64,000 bases of DNA. Origin: Microdochium bolleyi. Taxonomy: Eukaryota; Ascomycota; Sordariomycetes; Xylariales; Microdochiaceae. Both the position numbers and the translations under genes were made by a program. The notes below the pieces were generated by a model. That model was not told the DNA's origin, did not search any database, and saw only the letters and a list, made by a program, of their open reading frames with translations. This document shows positions 11,209 through 23,405 of the stretch, piece by piece (within the stretch, counting starts at the first letter, position 1; every line of letters begins with the position of its first letter). Where the stretch lies: contig KQ964248.1 of NCBI GenBank assembly GCA_001566295.1, positions 1,550,001-1,614,000 on the forward strand, given 5' to 3'.

Positions 11209-13276
11209 TCAGAATTCTCCAATCTCCCGCCAGTCCTCTGCCATCACAACAGCCCGGTGGATCGCATCCCGCCGGGTCCAACTATCCGAATACTCGCCTC
11301 CGATGCGTATAAGAGCAGGACACATGATCAGGTCAACGCCTTCCTTGTTGATCACATTGCTCCAGGTTTTGCCCATCCATGCGTCATCGAATTTGAGAAG
11401 CTCATTCATGTTTCGATCGACGGGCGCGGTGACGACCTCGAAATGCGCAGTGCTTTGCACCATTTGCTTGGCAAACCCAATGGTCTGATCGACTATACTC
11501 TCTACAACCGTCTGGTTGAATTGCCGGTCTGCTTCAATGACCAGAGGCGTGAGCATGTCCATCAGTCCTTTCACCATCTTGCCCCGGAGGGTGGAGCGCA
11601 TGGGCAAGGCCGGATTGTCAATGTGGAGCTGTCCGATCATCGCCCGGCAGTGGTAGGCCTTTTTGATCTTTCTGTCGGTCGACATATCTGCCTCTGCAAC
11701 TTGCTAGTCAGCGGGCCGTCATGGCCGAGCACGGAAGACTGTATATATATAAAAAGTACTTACTCTTGAGGAAGTCGCGGACCAGCTCACTCTTCTTCTT
11801 TCCCCACATCCCGAAAGGGTCGTCCAGCACATTGTCTATAAGATAGCGCCAGACGACAGCAGTCGAGAGAAGTCCGACCCAATGCTCGTGGTTGAACAGT
11901 GTGCGCCACGCAGCATTTTGCATCCTGGCAAGGTCGACGTAAATCGGAGAGCGTGACAAGGCCTCGTCGGCGGTGCACAGCTTGCTGTCTTTCATTGCAT
12001 CAGTGAGAAACCGGATGGTGTTGTGTAGTTTCCGCCAACCATCAACCATGGCCATATCGGGGAGGTAGTATGCCCCGACCTCGAAATGAAGCCAGCGGGA
12101 TTTCGCGGCGGTCTCATTGACCTGCTCCAGCCGCTTGGCGCACAGCTCCTCCAAGTCCTTGATCTGCTCTTGAAGGTCCTTCTCCCTGAGAGATTCGGCT
12201 TGCTTGGCGATTCTCTTTGACATGGTACGACCCTGCTCCGGCAGGCTCTCGTTCTTCTCTTGCAGCTTCTCGTTCTTCTCTTGCAGCTTCTCGTTCTTCT
12301 CTTGAAGCTTCTCATTCTTGTCTTGAAGCTTCTCATTCTTCTCTTGAAGCTTCTGAACCTGCTCTCGCAGTTTGTTGACGTACTCTTGGAGGTCGTTCTT
12401 CTCTTGCGCTGCGTCTTCGATTTGCTCCTCTAGGTGGCCGGCATTCTGCTCGTACTCCTTGAGCTCTTTGGTCAGCTGTTTCTTCTCTTCATTGGTCGTC
12501 TTCTGCTTTGCCTTGAGCTTCTTGACCTCGGTAGCGTGCTTCTTCTTGAGTTTGGCGAGTTCCTGCTCGTGAGATGACAAGTCGTCATCAAGGGCTGCCT
12601 GGGTCTGGTCGAGTTGTGTCTCCAACGCGTTGATCTTCTCGTCTTTCTCAATGACAGTGGCCTGAAGATCATCCTGCGCAGAGCGCGAGCGCGCGAGTCT
12701 CTTCTTAGCCTTGCGATACTTGAGCATAAGCTTGGTGGCAATATCCTGCATGGATTTGGGATGATGTTTCGGCTTCTCTGAGCCGGCGGCGACGGAAGCG
12801 GACGCGTACAAGTCTTCCTCGGTGGCGAAGGTCTTCAAGATGTCTTCGTCAATGATAGAAGAGTCAGAATCAGACTTCTGAGATGAGTCCGGCTGAGATG
12901 AGGGCAAAGTGAGGCCATCGTGATGCAGTGGTGGCGCAAGCACCTTCTTGACTGCGCTGGGAGGCAACGGGCTTGATGAGGGTGGCTCAGAGTCAACCTC
13001 AGGTATCGAGGGAGGCTCGCTGATGCCACGGCGAGCCCTCTTGGTAGGTCTCGGCTCTGGATCGCTCTGACCAAAAGAGCTGTTCTGAGACACGCTCGCG
13101 GCTCTCTTTCGGGTCATTCTCATATTGGGATGAGGGTCTACGCAGATGTAACATTAGCATTGTTGATCGCAGGTCTGTGAGCTTCTGTTCCACGACTTAC
13201 CTATGAAGAGTTTGGACTCCAGGATGCGGTTGTTGTCGCTGCTGTTGAGCGAGGAAGTGGCTCTGGAAGATGCCAT
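11209..13276 (-). CDS. coiled-coil protein, family member B
   Basis: Three exons: 13201-13276, 11764-13137 and 11209-11693, giving 644 aa. The start is the ATG at 13276 (MASSRATSS), since the first 25 residues splice in frame to DPHPNMRMTRKRA. A basic Ser/Pro-rich region is followed by a long coiled coil at about 158-367. It includes five near-perfect 7-residue repeats (KLQEKNE) at about 286-322. The C-terminal module has STAVVWRYL..DDPFGMWG near 470 and GVDLIMCPALIRIGG near 606, matching proteins A and C. The second intron interrupts the coding sequence 12 residues after the WG in phase 1, exactly as in A. It faces an Hsp70-like gene across a shared 0.8-kb promoter. No known domain is recognised, and function is unknown. 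Confidence 0.8.
12241..12345. repeat. 21-bp coding minisatellite, 5 units
   Basis: Five tandem 21-bp units (consensus GCAGCTTCTCGTTCTTCTCTT on the plus strand, about 80-100% alike) lie inside gene B. Each unit encodes one heptad, KLQEKNE or a close variant, so copy number changes the coiled-coil length by whole heptads without a frameshift. Confidence 0.95.
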
Positions 13277-14075
13277 GGTGGTAGCTGACCTGTGTCGTGG
13301 TCCCGAAGATTGGGAGGGGATGAAGGTCGTGAAGAGATGCAGGAGGAGCTCAAGGGAAAGAATCCAAGATACGTGCATGGAGGAAAATGCAAGGCCAGGA
13401 TGTGCTGAGATTGCTGGAGAGGGATCAAAATGCAAATCGATCTGGAAGTGTGGTGTTGTGTGGGAAGTTGTGTGGTGTTGTGTGTCGGGAGATGGTGTGT
13501 GTGGAAGGAAGAGAGCCTTGGAAGTGAAGGCAGAACGGCTGCAATCGCATCACAGGCTTTGGGTGGCGCAGAAGAAATGAATGAGTTCATGAGGTAGGAA
13601 AGAGGAAGAACAATAAGCAGGCAGAACGAGTTCCAAGCGGTGTTCGGTTGAACATTGTTCACAGCGTTTGCGGTCTCTGTCTTTAACATCACCAGAGCAA
13701 CGACTTGCAAGAGAACAGCAGCCTAGGTCCGCTGCCAGAACAATGTGACTTTGCATCCTCCCAGACTTCCTCTTTGTTTTTGGTCTTTTCCCCCCAGTCT
13801 CAAGTCATCACATGCTCACTTTCAGACGGACCACACACAGACTTTCCTTGTCTAATCCTCCGACGTTGCCACTCCTCCGCATCTTCAGTCGTTCGCTGCT
13901 GGAGGCGACGGTTGATAACGCACTCTTTCACGCATCATCTGTATTTCTCTGAAATGTGAGTCCTCGCCCGGCCTATCAAGAGTGTATGGTCTCTGACTAA
14001 TTCTCAGCAGATCCTTCGCTACGGACACCTGGCACCGTCACATGTTCAGCTTCTCAAGACTTCACGACCGCCACC
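13277..14075. other. shared divergent promoter
   Basis: Divergent region between coiled-coil gene B (minus) and the Hsp70-like gene (plus). It is pyrimidine-rich towards 14075. I found no perfect heat-shock element; the nearest is a GAA....TTC with a 4-nt gap near 13624. No gene seen. Confidence 0.65.
13956..14010 (+). other. probable 5'-UTR intron of Hsp70-like gene
   Basis: GTGAGT at 13956, a CTGACTAA branch site and a TTCTCAGCAG acceptor ending at 14010, about 65 bp before the ATG. The signals are good, but there is no coding frame to confirm splicing. Confidence 0.5.
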
Positions 14076-16056
14076 ATGTCCATTATCATCGGCATCGATT
14101 TCGGCACCACAAGATCTGGCATTGCATATCTGGAGCCTGCACATCAAGACGTGTCTCTCGAGGTCGAGGCCTCCAGGATCGGCTGCATTGCAGAATGGCA
14201 GAACGGCCGCACCATCCCAAAGCTGCCCTCCAAGGTCGCATATCTTCGCGGCGGCAACGTCGTCTGGGGCACCGATGCTGAGGACAAAGCTGGTGTCATC
14301 AGCATGCTTAAGCTTCTTCTCCTCGAAGATGAGGATAACATGGAGGAGATTCTTGACTATTCTGAGTACAAGGTCAGCAAGGCACAGCTCAACAAGCTCA
14401 ACAAAAACGCAGTCGAGGTCGCTGGCGACTATCTTCGCGAGCTATGGAACAAGTTCGTGCGAGACTTCGACCGACAATCCTACGGAAGTAATGCTCTCGA
14501 CAGGCTGGGTATCACCCTCATCTTCACAGTGCCAGCTATCTGGCCGGAGTACTATCGTGATAGCCTCCTGAAAGCTGCTCGGGCGGCGGGTATCCTCGAA
14601 GCCAGACGTGGCCTTCCGGATACCAAGTGCCAATTCGTCACTGAACCGGAGGCAGCGGCGTACAAGACCTTGCAGGACAACCGCTTCCTGACACAGCTCA
14701 GCATGCACGACACCTTCCTCGTCCTGGACTGCGGTGGTGCCACCATCGATGCAATTACTTACCAGGTCACCAAGACAGCACCGATGGCTGTGAAGGAGGC
14801 CATTCCTGGAGAAGGTGCTCTATTTGGCGGTTGCATCCTGGACAATCTATTCATGCACGCCCTCAAGAACAAGATGGCTGCCATCAAGGCCCCGTATGAC
14901 GAAAACGATCCGCTGACTCGAAGGAACATCCTGGTCGAATGGGAACACAAGATCAAGGGTCAGTACAGCGACTTTGCATGTTAAGTACAAAAGGAAATAG
15001 CTAACACTGCCTCTGGATAGGTGCCTTCACTGGCCACGGCGATCTCCATTTTGAGGCCTTCTCTCTTGGCGGAGCATCATTGAGATTCACAGCGTAAATC
15101 ACACCGGGGGTGGGGACGAGACAACACGAGCTGGGCTGACCTGTATGTCTCGCAGTACTGAGCTCCGCGCCATCTTCGATCCCGTCATGGCAGGCATTCA
15201 CACTGTCGTGCAGAATCAGCTCGATGCACTGAAAGCCAAGGGTTTGCCCAAACCCAACTTCATCAGATTGGCTGGTGGATTCGGTCTGAGCCTCTATCTC
15301 TACGAGACGCTGCATGAGAAGTTTGCACTGGGCAAGGGCATCAACATCTCTCAGGACTATGATAACACCTCGTAAGTATCCCTGCGAACGAACGGCCTTG
15401 TATATATGTGCCCAGACTGACAAGATCACAGCTGGTCTGCTATTGCACGGGGCGCTGTCTTGTTTGGCCTTGCCGGCAGAAGTCTTGTAACAAGCCGCGC
15501 GTTGCGTGAGGGTTTTGCACTGGTGCAGCATCCCGTGTGGGATGACAACGAGCATCACGATGAAGATGCCGAGTTCGACGAGGTTCGCGATACCATGGTC
15601 GCTCGTGACCAGCTCTACTGGTTTTTCAAGAAGGTAAGTTCCTCCGCATTTTCTACTCAATTCGATCTTTTCCCTTGCTTCGGTAGCTCATCAATTTCCA
15701 AGGGCGAGGATGTTGAGGCGTTTGGCTTCCGCGAGATCCCTTATGATTATCACTTCAAGAAGGGTCGCAGAGGCATCAAGATCTGGCACGAGCCAATCTA
15801 CCGCTCCAGCCGTAGGACGCCACCAAACAGACTCGCGACGGCCAAGACTGATGACGAGACCTTCCATAAGCATGCGACCATGCAATTCCAAACTCCCGTG
15901 CCGGTCCAGGATCTTCCCGTCCGCCGTGGCGCCCATGTTCTCAGCTACAGGCTCCGCATCGGTGCTGTGTCTGGCAGATCTGTGCAGCTGGATGCCGTCT
16001 GGGACCACGACGATACGGTCATCGGCACTGCCGTGATGGCTGTCAGGTCACAGTAA
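14076..16056 (+). CDS. Hsp70-like ATPase-domain protein
   Basis: Five exons: 14076-14958, 15021-15093, 15156-15371, 15432-15633 and 15703-16056, giving 575 aa. The N-terminus carries the actin/Hsp70 phosphate-1 motif GIDFGTTRSG. Further marks are the phosphate-2-like stretch FLVLDCGGATIDAITY, the adenosine-side IRLAGGFGLSLYLYE, and TVPAIWPEYYR and VTEPEAAAYKTL. This fits the divergent fungal Hsp70-like group related to HSPA12. Canonical Hsp70s are about 640 aa, end in EEVD and have a clear substrate-binding domain; this protein has neither. All family members are ATPases, but the client or role of this group is poorly known. The ATG follows GCCACC, a strong fungal start context. Every intron has GT..AG ends, and the sum of exons is in frame. 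Confidence 0.85.
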
Positions 16057-16728
16057 GCACTGCAAAGCAGGGAAACACCGTCTCCACGACTTGACCTTTT
16101 TCGATAAGATGACTGTTGAGGAGTGCCTTTTCGGCAACTCCCAGTGCGCTGGAAAACCACAGGACCAACAAATAACACTGAATTCTCGTCGTCTAACAGA
16201 CCGCATCAAAGCAGGAAGGGAATGGATTGTACAAGTTGGGACGAGTAAGGGGACCAGAAGGACAAGAACATGCCCATGAAGAAGAGAGCATGCACATCTC
16301 ACATCAGGCTGTTGAGACAAGTAATTGGTACGCTTAGTCTTCGAGATAGAGCAGGTGTTGGTGACAGTTGTGGGCCTACCCGGCAGCCAATGATGATGCG
16401 TCTCGTGAAGCTTCTCGAGGGCCGTGGCCCCACCATACGCCTGCTTTGTTCATGCCTCCTGTGCCTTGTGGAGCCTTCCAGTTGGACGAAAGACCCATCG
16501 CGGGCCGAAGCTGTAGCCAACGCCCAATCAAGCGGTCAACAACCGCCAAAACGACGCTCACGATTACGACTGCCACGACCACGACCCCAAGCCTGCCCTT
16601 TCACGAACAAACACAAACAAGCATCGACGTCAGCGATCGAGCCGAGCATCTCCGACGCCCGACCTTTTCCCTTGGATGGTCGCATCCTCCAGATCCACGT
16701 CGCAACGCCTCCGTTCTTCAACACCGGC
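16057..16728. other. spacer between Hsp70-like gene and MGM1
   Basis: 3' flank of the Hsp70-like gene and promoter/5' UTR of MGM1. An open frame runs into MGM1 from 16270, but it lacks mitochondrial-presequence character before the ATG at 16729. No separate gene seen. Confidence 0.65.
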
Positions 16729-19671
16729 ATGAGCGGACGGCTGATAGCGACGGCGGCCGGGAGGCTCCCCGTGGCATCCCGCGGGGTCTCCTCACAGGTC
16801 GCCGCCGCTCGTCACTACCACAAGCTGCCCTCGGGCGGCCTCCTCCACGCAGATGCAGCCATCCGGGCCACCCAGCGCCGCATGTGGTCCGCCTCCGGCA
16901 ACTCCTTCCACAATGCTGTCGCTGTGCGCAACGCTTCGTTCGCCCGCATGCTGCCCAAGCTGGTCGTCAAGTTCATCCGTGTGCCTGCCATGGCAGGGGG
17001 CGTCATGATCGGCGGGTTCGCATGGGTCCAATACAAAGCGCAACGTGAGTACTGGTGGAAGCTCAAGGCACCAGGGTGAGGGGCAGCTCTTACGGCTAAC
17101 ACACTACACAGAGGCCGGAACTTACGCGTGGGATGTCCTGAACAGCGCAAAAGAGGGAGTCACGACCACAGCAACCGGCCTGTTCTCTAACGTCAAGGAC
17201 ATCGCCGACCAGACGATGCGTGGCTTGAACAGCACGAAAGAAGATATCGAATCTTCGGATCTTGTTCAGAGACTGCTGCGTCTGCAAGAAGAAATCGGAA
17301 TGGGAAAGAGTGGCGGCAATGGAGGTTCTGGCGGCGAGGAACCACCCAAGCAGAGTAGGACAGGCGCTGCCGCTGTTGGAGGAGCTTCCGCGGCTGCTTA
17401 CGGATACGAGCACTCCGACGACGACCCAAGATCGGCCGACGAGGCCGCCAAGGACGACCAAATGATGATTTTGACGAAGAAAATGATTGAGATTCGGAAT
17501 ATGCTGGCTCGAGTTGGACAGTCGAGCACCTTGACCCTGCCCTCGATCGTGGTCATCGGCTCGCAGTCTTCTGGAAAGAGCTCGGTCCTGGAAGCCATCG
17601 TCGGGCACGAGTTCCTGCCAAAGGGCTCGAACATGGTTACACGGAGGCCGATCGAGCTGACTCTCGTCAACACCCCCAACTCCGTTGCCGAATACGGCGA
17701 GTTCCCGGATCTCGGCCTCGGCAAGATTTCAGACTTTTCTTCGATTCAGCGCACCTTGACCGAGCTGAACCTGGCAGTTCCCGATTCGCAGTGCGTATCG
17801 GACGAGCCTATCCGCTTGACCATCTCCTCACCAAACATCCCCGACCTTTCTCTCATCGACTTGCCTGGTTACATCCAGGTGGTCGGCCACAACCAACCCC
17901 TTGAGCTGAAGCAGAAGATCTCGGAGCTCTGCGACAAGTACATCCAGGCGCCCAACATTATCCTTGCCATCTCCGCGGCCGATGTCGATCTGGCCAACTC
18001 GACGGCTCTGCGCGCCAGCAGGAGGGTAGACCCGAGAGGCGAGCGGACAATCGGAGTCGTCACCAAGATGGATCTGGTTGACGCGACTCGAGGATCCTCG
18101 ATACTGACGGACAAGCAATATCCACTGCGCCTTGGCTACGTCGGAGTCGTCTCGCGCATACCGACATCGACTGGTCTGTTTAAGTCCGGCAAGGCGAACC
18201 TCACCTCAGCCATCACGAAGAACGAGAACACATACTTCTCTGCTCACCCGCTCGAGTTCGGCCCTGACTCTGAGGTCTCCGTCGGCACCACTACTTTGCG
18301 CAAGAAGCTCATGCAGACTCTGGAGCAGACCATGTCCGCCAGCCTGCAGAGCACCAGCGACGCGATCAGGCAAGAGCTTGAAGAGGCGAGCTACGAGTTC
18401 AAGGTGCAGTACAACGACCGCCCGCTGTCGGCTGAATCATACCTTGCCGAAAGCTTGGACGCCTTCAAGCACTCCTTCAAGCAGTTCGCCGAGGAGTTCG
18501 GCCGCCCGCAGATGCACGAGATCCTCAAGAACGAGCTGGACCAGCGCGTGCTCGACCTCCTTGCCGCCAGGTACTGGAACAAGCCGATCCACGATCTGTA
18601 TGTGCCCATTGCGGAGCCCAACCAGCTCGTCGACCTGCCCAAGGCGGATCCCGACTCGCTGTACTGGCGCCGCCAGCTCGACGCCTCGACGTCCTCTCTG
18701 ACGAAGCTCGGTGTCGGTCGCCTCGCGACCAATGTCATCGCGGGCGCGATTCAGTCGCACATCAGCTCCCTCATCAACCAATCTACGTTCGTGAACCATC
18801 CGTTCGCGCGCGAAGCCATTACGGACGCCGCCTCGAGAATCCTCAACGAGCGCTTCTACAGCACGAGCGACCAGGTAGAGAACTGCATCAAGCCCTTCAA
18901 GTTCGATATTGACATGGAGGAGCGCGAGTGGGCTGCAGGCCGGGAGCACGTGCAGGGCGTCCTGAAGAAGGAGCTGACGGCGTGTGAGGGCGCGCTCAAG
19001 GACCTCGAGAACATGGTCGGTGGGCGCAGGAAGCTGCGCGAGGTCATGGGCTTCGTCGACAAGGCGAAGAAGGGTGACGTTATCGTTGAGGGCGAGACCG
19101 CGAGCGGTGCTGGTGGGTTCAGCGCTGCTCTACTTGGCAAAGGTATGTGTTTTCTTTCCCGACAATCTTGTCCCATGCTCACTTGTACTCAACACTAACA
19201 AACAATCTATACACAGCCCGTGAGGCAGTCTTCCTGCGCGACCGCGCTGATATCATCAAGATGCGCCTCCTGGCCGTCAAGTCAAAGCAGTGTGCCAACA
19301 TGAACAACAAGTACCACTGCCCCGAGGTCTTCCTGGACGCCGTGGCTACCAAGCTCGCCTCTACTGCTGTCCTGTTCCTCAATGTGGAGCTGCTGACTGA
19401 GTTCTACTACAACTTCCCGCGCGAGCTCGATCTGCGGCTTGGGCGGCATATCTCGGACGAGGATGTCGAAAGGTTCGCCAAGGAGGACCCCAAGATCCGC
19501 AAGCACCTTGAGGTCATTCGCCGCAAAGAGCTGCTCGAGCTGGTCCTGGAGAAGATGGAGAGCCTGCGCCACCTCGAGGGCCAGGGCCGGGATGCGAACA
19601 ATCGTAACGGCGGGCCTGGCGGGAACAATGGCGCCAGAAAAGAGGAAAGGGGGCGATGGGGTCTGTTCTGA
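16729..19671 (+). CDS. mgm1: mitochondrial dynamin-like GTPase Mgm1/OPA1
   Basis: Three exons: 16729-17044, 17112-19142 and 19217-19671, giving 933 aa. The protein fuses mitochondrial inner membranes and maintains cristae. The start MSGRLIATAAGRLP opens an Arg/Ala/Ser-rich matrix-targeting presequence. A hydrophobic segment at about 87-102 (AGGVMIGGFAW) would be the inner-membrane anchor, and the rhomboid-cleaved stretch should follow. The dynamin GTPase shows G1 GSQSSGKS at about 255-262, G3 DLPG near 354 and G4 TKMD near 424. The C-terminal GTPase-effector region ends with LRHLEGQG and a Gly/Asn-rich tail. Length fits yeast Mgm1 (about 900 aa). I chose this ATG because the longer upstream frame lacks presequence features. 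Identification is firm. Confidence 0.95.
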
Positions 19672-22346
19672 GTGGTGGGAGAGCCCAAGAAGCACTGCAC
19701 TACACAAAAGACAGGAGGGACGGGGGGAGACGGGGAAAGGGGAAGGCAGTAGAAAAAGCCCGCGCGCGCGATATCCGCGATCCACACCACTTTTTTCCCA
19801 TGCTCTTGTTTTTTTTGGGCAACGCCATGACACGACTTTTGTTATATCTTGACGACATATACTATTCCCCCATGAGGTCCTTGCTGGTTTGATTGGTGTT
19901 CCGCGGCTTCGTTGGCGACTAGTGACTGCAAGTGCACAATCGCATGTTTTGTACGGCACTCCTTTCGGGCACGTCACTGGGGTGGCGGCTTGGGGCAAGC
20001 TTCTGCTAGCTGTTTCAAATCACTGTTCTAGGCGACCGGCTCGCTCTTTTTGGTCCTCGGCGGATGCCCAGCTGTGTACTCCACTGCATACTTCGTCATA
20101 CAGATTCCAAGGATCTCCAAGATCTGTAAGCTGTTGATCATCCTAGTGGGAGCCAGGGTGCCATGTCACGTCTGTGCCGAGTGTGCGTCCCGTGGTCCGG
20201 GTCCACGTAGGCATCTCTTCTTGGCGATCGCTGCATAGGATCTATAGGGTGGACGGATTCTCTGAAGCACTTTCAAGGAACTTGGCCGTCTCGCTAAAAT
20301 ATTAATAAAGTTAAATACTGGTGCTAGACACTCTCGAACTCCTCTGATGGACTATGTCGCTGCTGTGCCTTCGTTACCGGTGATCAAGTGGTGTATGAAC
20401 TTATCTTTGGATCGGCAAGTAGCACAGCACTGGGAGTCTTTCGCCACTCACTTCGATTCTATAGTGGTGGCATCGCCGCTCGCCTTCAGGTCCGTTCCCC
20501 TGAGCGTCGTCGGTGTGGAGAGGCGCGAAGAGACCGCACAAGGAGCCACGCGGACGCCGCAGATCAGCTGCCACGCACGGCGGCTGGTGAAACAAATGCC
20601 GCCGAACCGCTTGGGCCGCTAGAGGGCATAGTGACGGTGGCGGGAGCGGGTGACAGCTCCTTCACCCCGAGCAAGATAGTCTAGCTGCTCAGGATCGCGG
20701 CAGTTTTCAGCAGAAATGCCGGCCGATCCCGTGAGAGGAGAGCCGGCCCTAGGGTTGCTCTGATTGCTGTTGGAAGATCGACAACCAGGATATCGGATGC
20801 TTGCTTCTTTGGAGCACTTCGTGGTGGAGTAGACAAACCAGACCAGCCCCAGCCAGTGGGGCGAGGTGGAACGATATTGAGCGAAGTGTCGTGAATATAG
20901 TCGCCCCGTATCGCCCGGTGCAAGCAAGAAAAACATGGTGGGAGATCATAGACCGTGCTCCTAGGAGCTAGAAACAATGTATCTCGAAGTCGACTGGGTC
21001 TACAGAGTGGAGTGTGAGGAGGTCCGCTGGTACAAGGGGAGGAGCTGCAAACATCAAGGCTGCGGAAACGTCACCGGGGTACGGCGGGCCGGTCTCCATG
21101 CTTGCCCCGGTTACCCACCTAGCAGAAGGATATTTGCGGCTGACATACGCAAGGGAGTTTCAGGTCTTCGCTGGCGCCCGAGGCGAGCATTCTTGTTGCA
21201 ATTTGGGAAGGAAACTTCGCGTTTGAAGCGATGTTCGGACGGGTCCCGATGTCGACCATTGGCGCTGGGGCGGTCGTTGTATGTATGTCAGAGCCGACTG
21301 TATCGAGATGCGAAGAGACTTTGTCTGTTTATGCCTAGAGGGAGAGCATACGTAGGCTTGCCGGGCTCGTTTTACGTCGAGGATGGATCAGTAATGATGC
21401 ATAATTGCCGGCATCTAGATTCGTGCCAGTGGTATTCCGGAGAGCACCAGGAAATGTAAGTCGTAGACGACCTGAGGCGTTTGTACCTGCCCTGTCTGGA
21501 CTTCGAGGCTGGTCCTTCCGCCATGACCATTTGTCGTTCGACATTCGAAATGTTTGCTCCAAGCTCAAAAGCAACCTTTGACAGGCACTTGTCTCTCCAC
21601 AAGCACCAACATGCCTAGAAACAACCCTCGGCCGTTATACACATTCTCGGATGCCTTGTCCTGCAGCCAGCCGTCCCAAGAAAGGCCCCTCCCCGTGCCG
21701 ACGCATGCCCGCAACCATCCAGTTTCACCAGAACGTGGCAGGAACGTGGCTCACCGCCTTACCCAACAGACATGACAGCTGGGCAGCTTGTCTCAAATCC
21801 CCGGATGGCTGCACGAGCCTTCCGAGATCTCGGAGCACGGATCTGAGTCTTCGGCCGGCTCGAAACAGTTGGCCACGCACGCAGCGAGGGCAAGAGCACG
21901 GGAAATCGGGGATGCCTATCTCAGCTCTCGAAGCTTCAAGGAACGACCTTGGTATCCGCGACGATGTGGTTCGCAGGCGCATGATCGACATCCGAGATCT
22001 GGCAGCTAAGACAGAGTTGTGATGATGGATCCTTTTTGAAAACCCTCGAGGACGATTGATCCCTGTCGTGCACGTCAAGATGGCCGCAAGGATCTGACTG
22101 GGGCCTGGAGCGACATCGCCAACGACCGGAACAGTGCCTGGTGTTCGCCTGCGACCCGTCGAGCGAGGTGTCAAGTTTGTTCCGCCTTCCAACATAAACA
22201 CCAACCACCAGGTGGAGACTCCAACACGACAGTTTGCATGACTTGTGCGTGCGAGTCATAGAGGTCGACAGCGGCACCACAAATAGCGCGCCAGGCGCGC
22301 TTCGGAGCCGGAGCATGCATGCACGTTGCGATACTTGCCGGCAACG

Positions 22347-22424
22347 GCCCATTGTCTAGTCGTTCCAAAGCACGAAACTTCCCACTGTGCCGTGTCTAGT
22401 TAGATTTCGAGCTAGACAATGGGC
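22347..22424. repeat. 13-bp perfect inverted repeat, 52-nt loop
   Basis: GCCCATTGTCTAG at 22347-22359 is exactly complementary to CTAGACAATGGGC at 22412-22424. A second GTCTAG inside the loop (22394-22399) offers an alternative stem. It could be a hairpin or a remnant of a small inverted-repeat element; there is no other sign of a transposon. Confidence 0.8.
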
Positions 22425-22965
22425 TTGTTCACGCCCCTGTCTCGACGTACATGAGCGTACATACTGCAGGACGCTTGTCGTGCGACAAGACGACATGCCC
22501 AAGTTCCGCCATATACCACGAACGGAGTATGCAGCCGCAGTACTGCATCTTGTAGTCGACGCCCTCTTGGGCAACAGAGACCAGGTTCAACCGCCCACCC
22601 TGTCGCAAATTGCACTCCCACACACAAGACCCGCAATCAAGGCGCGATGATGCCCTCGTGCTAAATAAGTAGCGTGCGGGCAACAGCCAATGCCAGACGC
22701 GGCCAGAATTAATTGGTTCCATAAGGCCCCTAAGCGGTGGTGGACCAGCATCTGACGTCGCATCGACAGGCGAGGCAGGGGTCAGGGTCTCGCCCAGCTG
22801 TAAGGCCTTTCCGGTCCTGCTGCACCCAGATGCTGAAGGGATAAGAGCTTCCAGGTTCGCCGGGACCGCTGCCCTGGGTCGTCATCTCCACTGGCGCCGC
22901 CCACTCGAGCACTCGAGCCGCCCTCGCCGCCGTTCCGCCTGCAGGGTCCAGCATCGATCTCGACC

Positions 22966-23405
22966 ACCCTAGGGTAGTTGTACTGCGCAGGGTGTTGCAC
23001 TCAGTGTGTGGCCCGACCTATGGTAGTTAGCTTCAGACGTCGACACGGAACTTGGGAAAGATTCAATCATTACCTCTCAGCACGGCCTCTCGAGTTTGCG
23101 CTCGACGGCTTGGACAGAAACTGGGAGAGGTGGCGGCATCCAACAGACCGCTGCGTGGGCTGCATGACCCCAGCACCCTATGGCGCCCTGAAGGTTACTT
23201 TACGCTTACCTTAAGGTACCTGAAGTTACCCTAGGGTACGCTACCGCCGCTCCAGCTGCACCACTGCACCCCGCCCACACACCTACCCACTCCAGGCGTT
23301 GTGCGGCTCGATGGCCCGTGACACGCCCGTCCACCGTGCAAAGGGACAAGCGAGGGGACAGCCCACAGCTGGCTCTCGCTCTAACTACAACACAACCTAC
23401 GTAGG
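22966..23405. repeat. cluster of short perfect palindromes
   Basis: ACCCTAGGGT (22966-22975), TACCTTAAGGTA (23207-23218), TACCCTAGGGTA (23227-23238) and CCTACGTAGG (23396-23405). The two middle ones share TACC..GGTA ends and start 20 bp apart. They lie 0.6-1.1 kb upstream of the DUG3 ATG. Their function is unknown. Confidence 0.8.

Noticed and set aside
16270..16728. Upstream extension of the MGM1 frame
   Set aside because: The frame is open, but the ATG at 16729 starts a typical mitochondrial presequence; the extension does not look like one.
20977..21459. 160-codon ATG frame in the MGM1-DUG3 gap
   Set aside because: No motif, Cys/Arg-rich random-looking composition, no splice partner. Not impossible, but unsupported.
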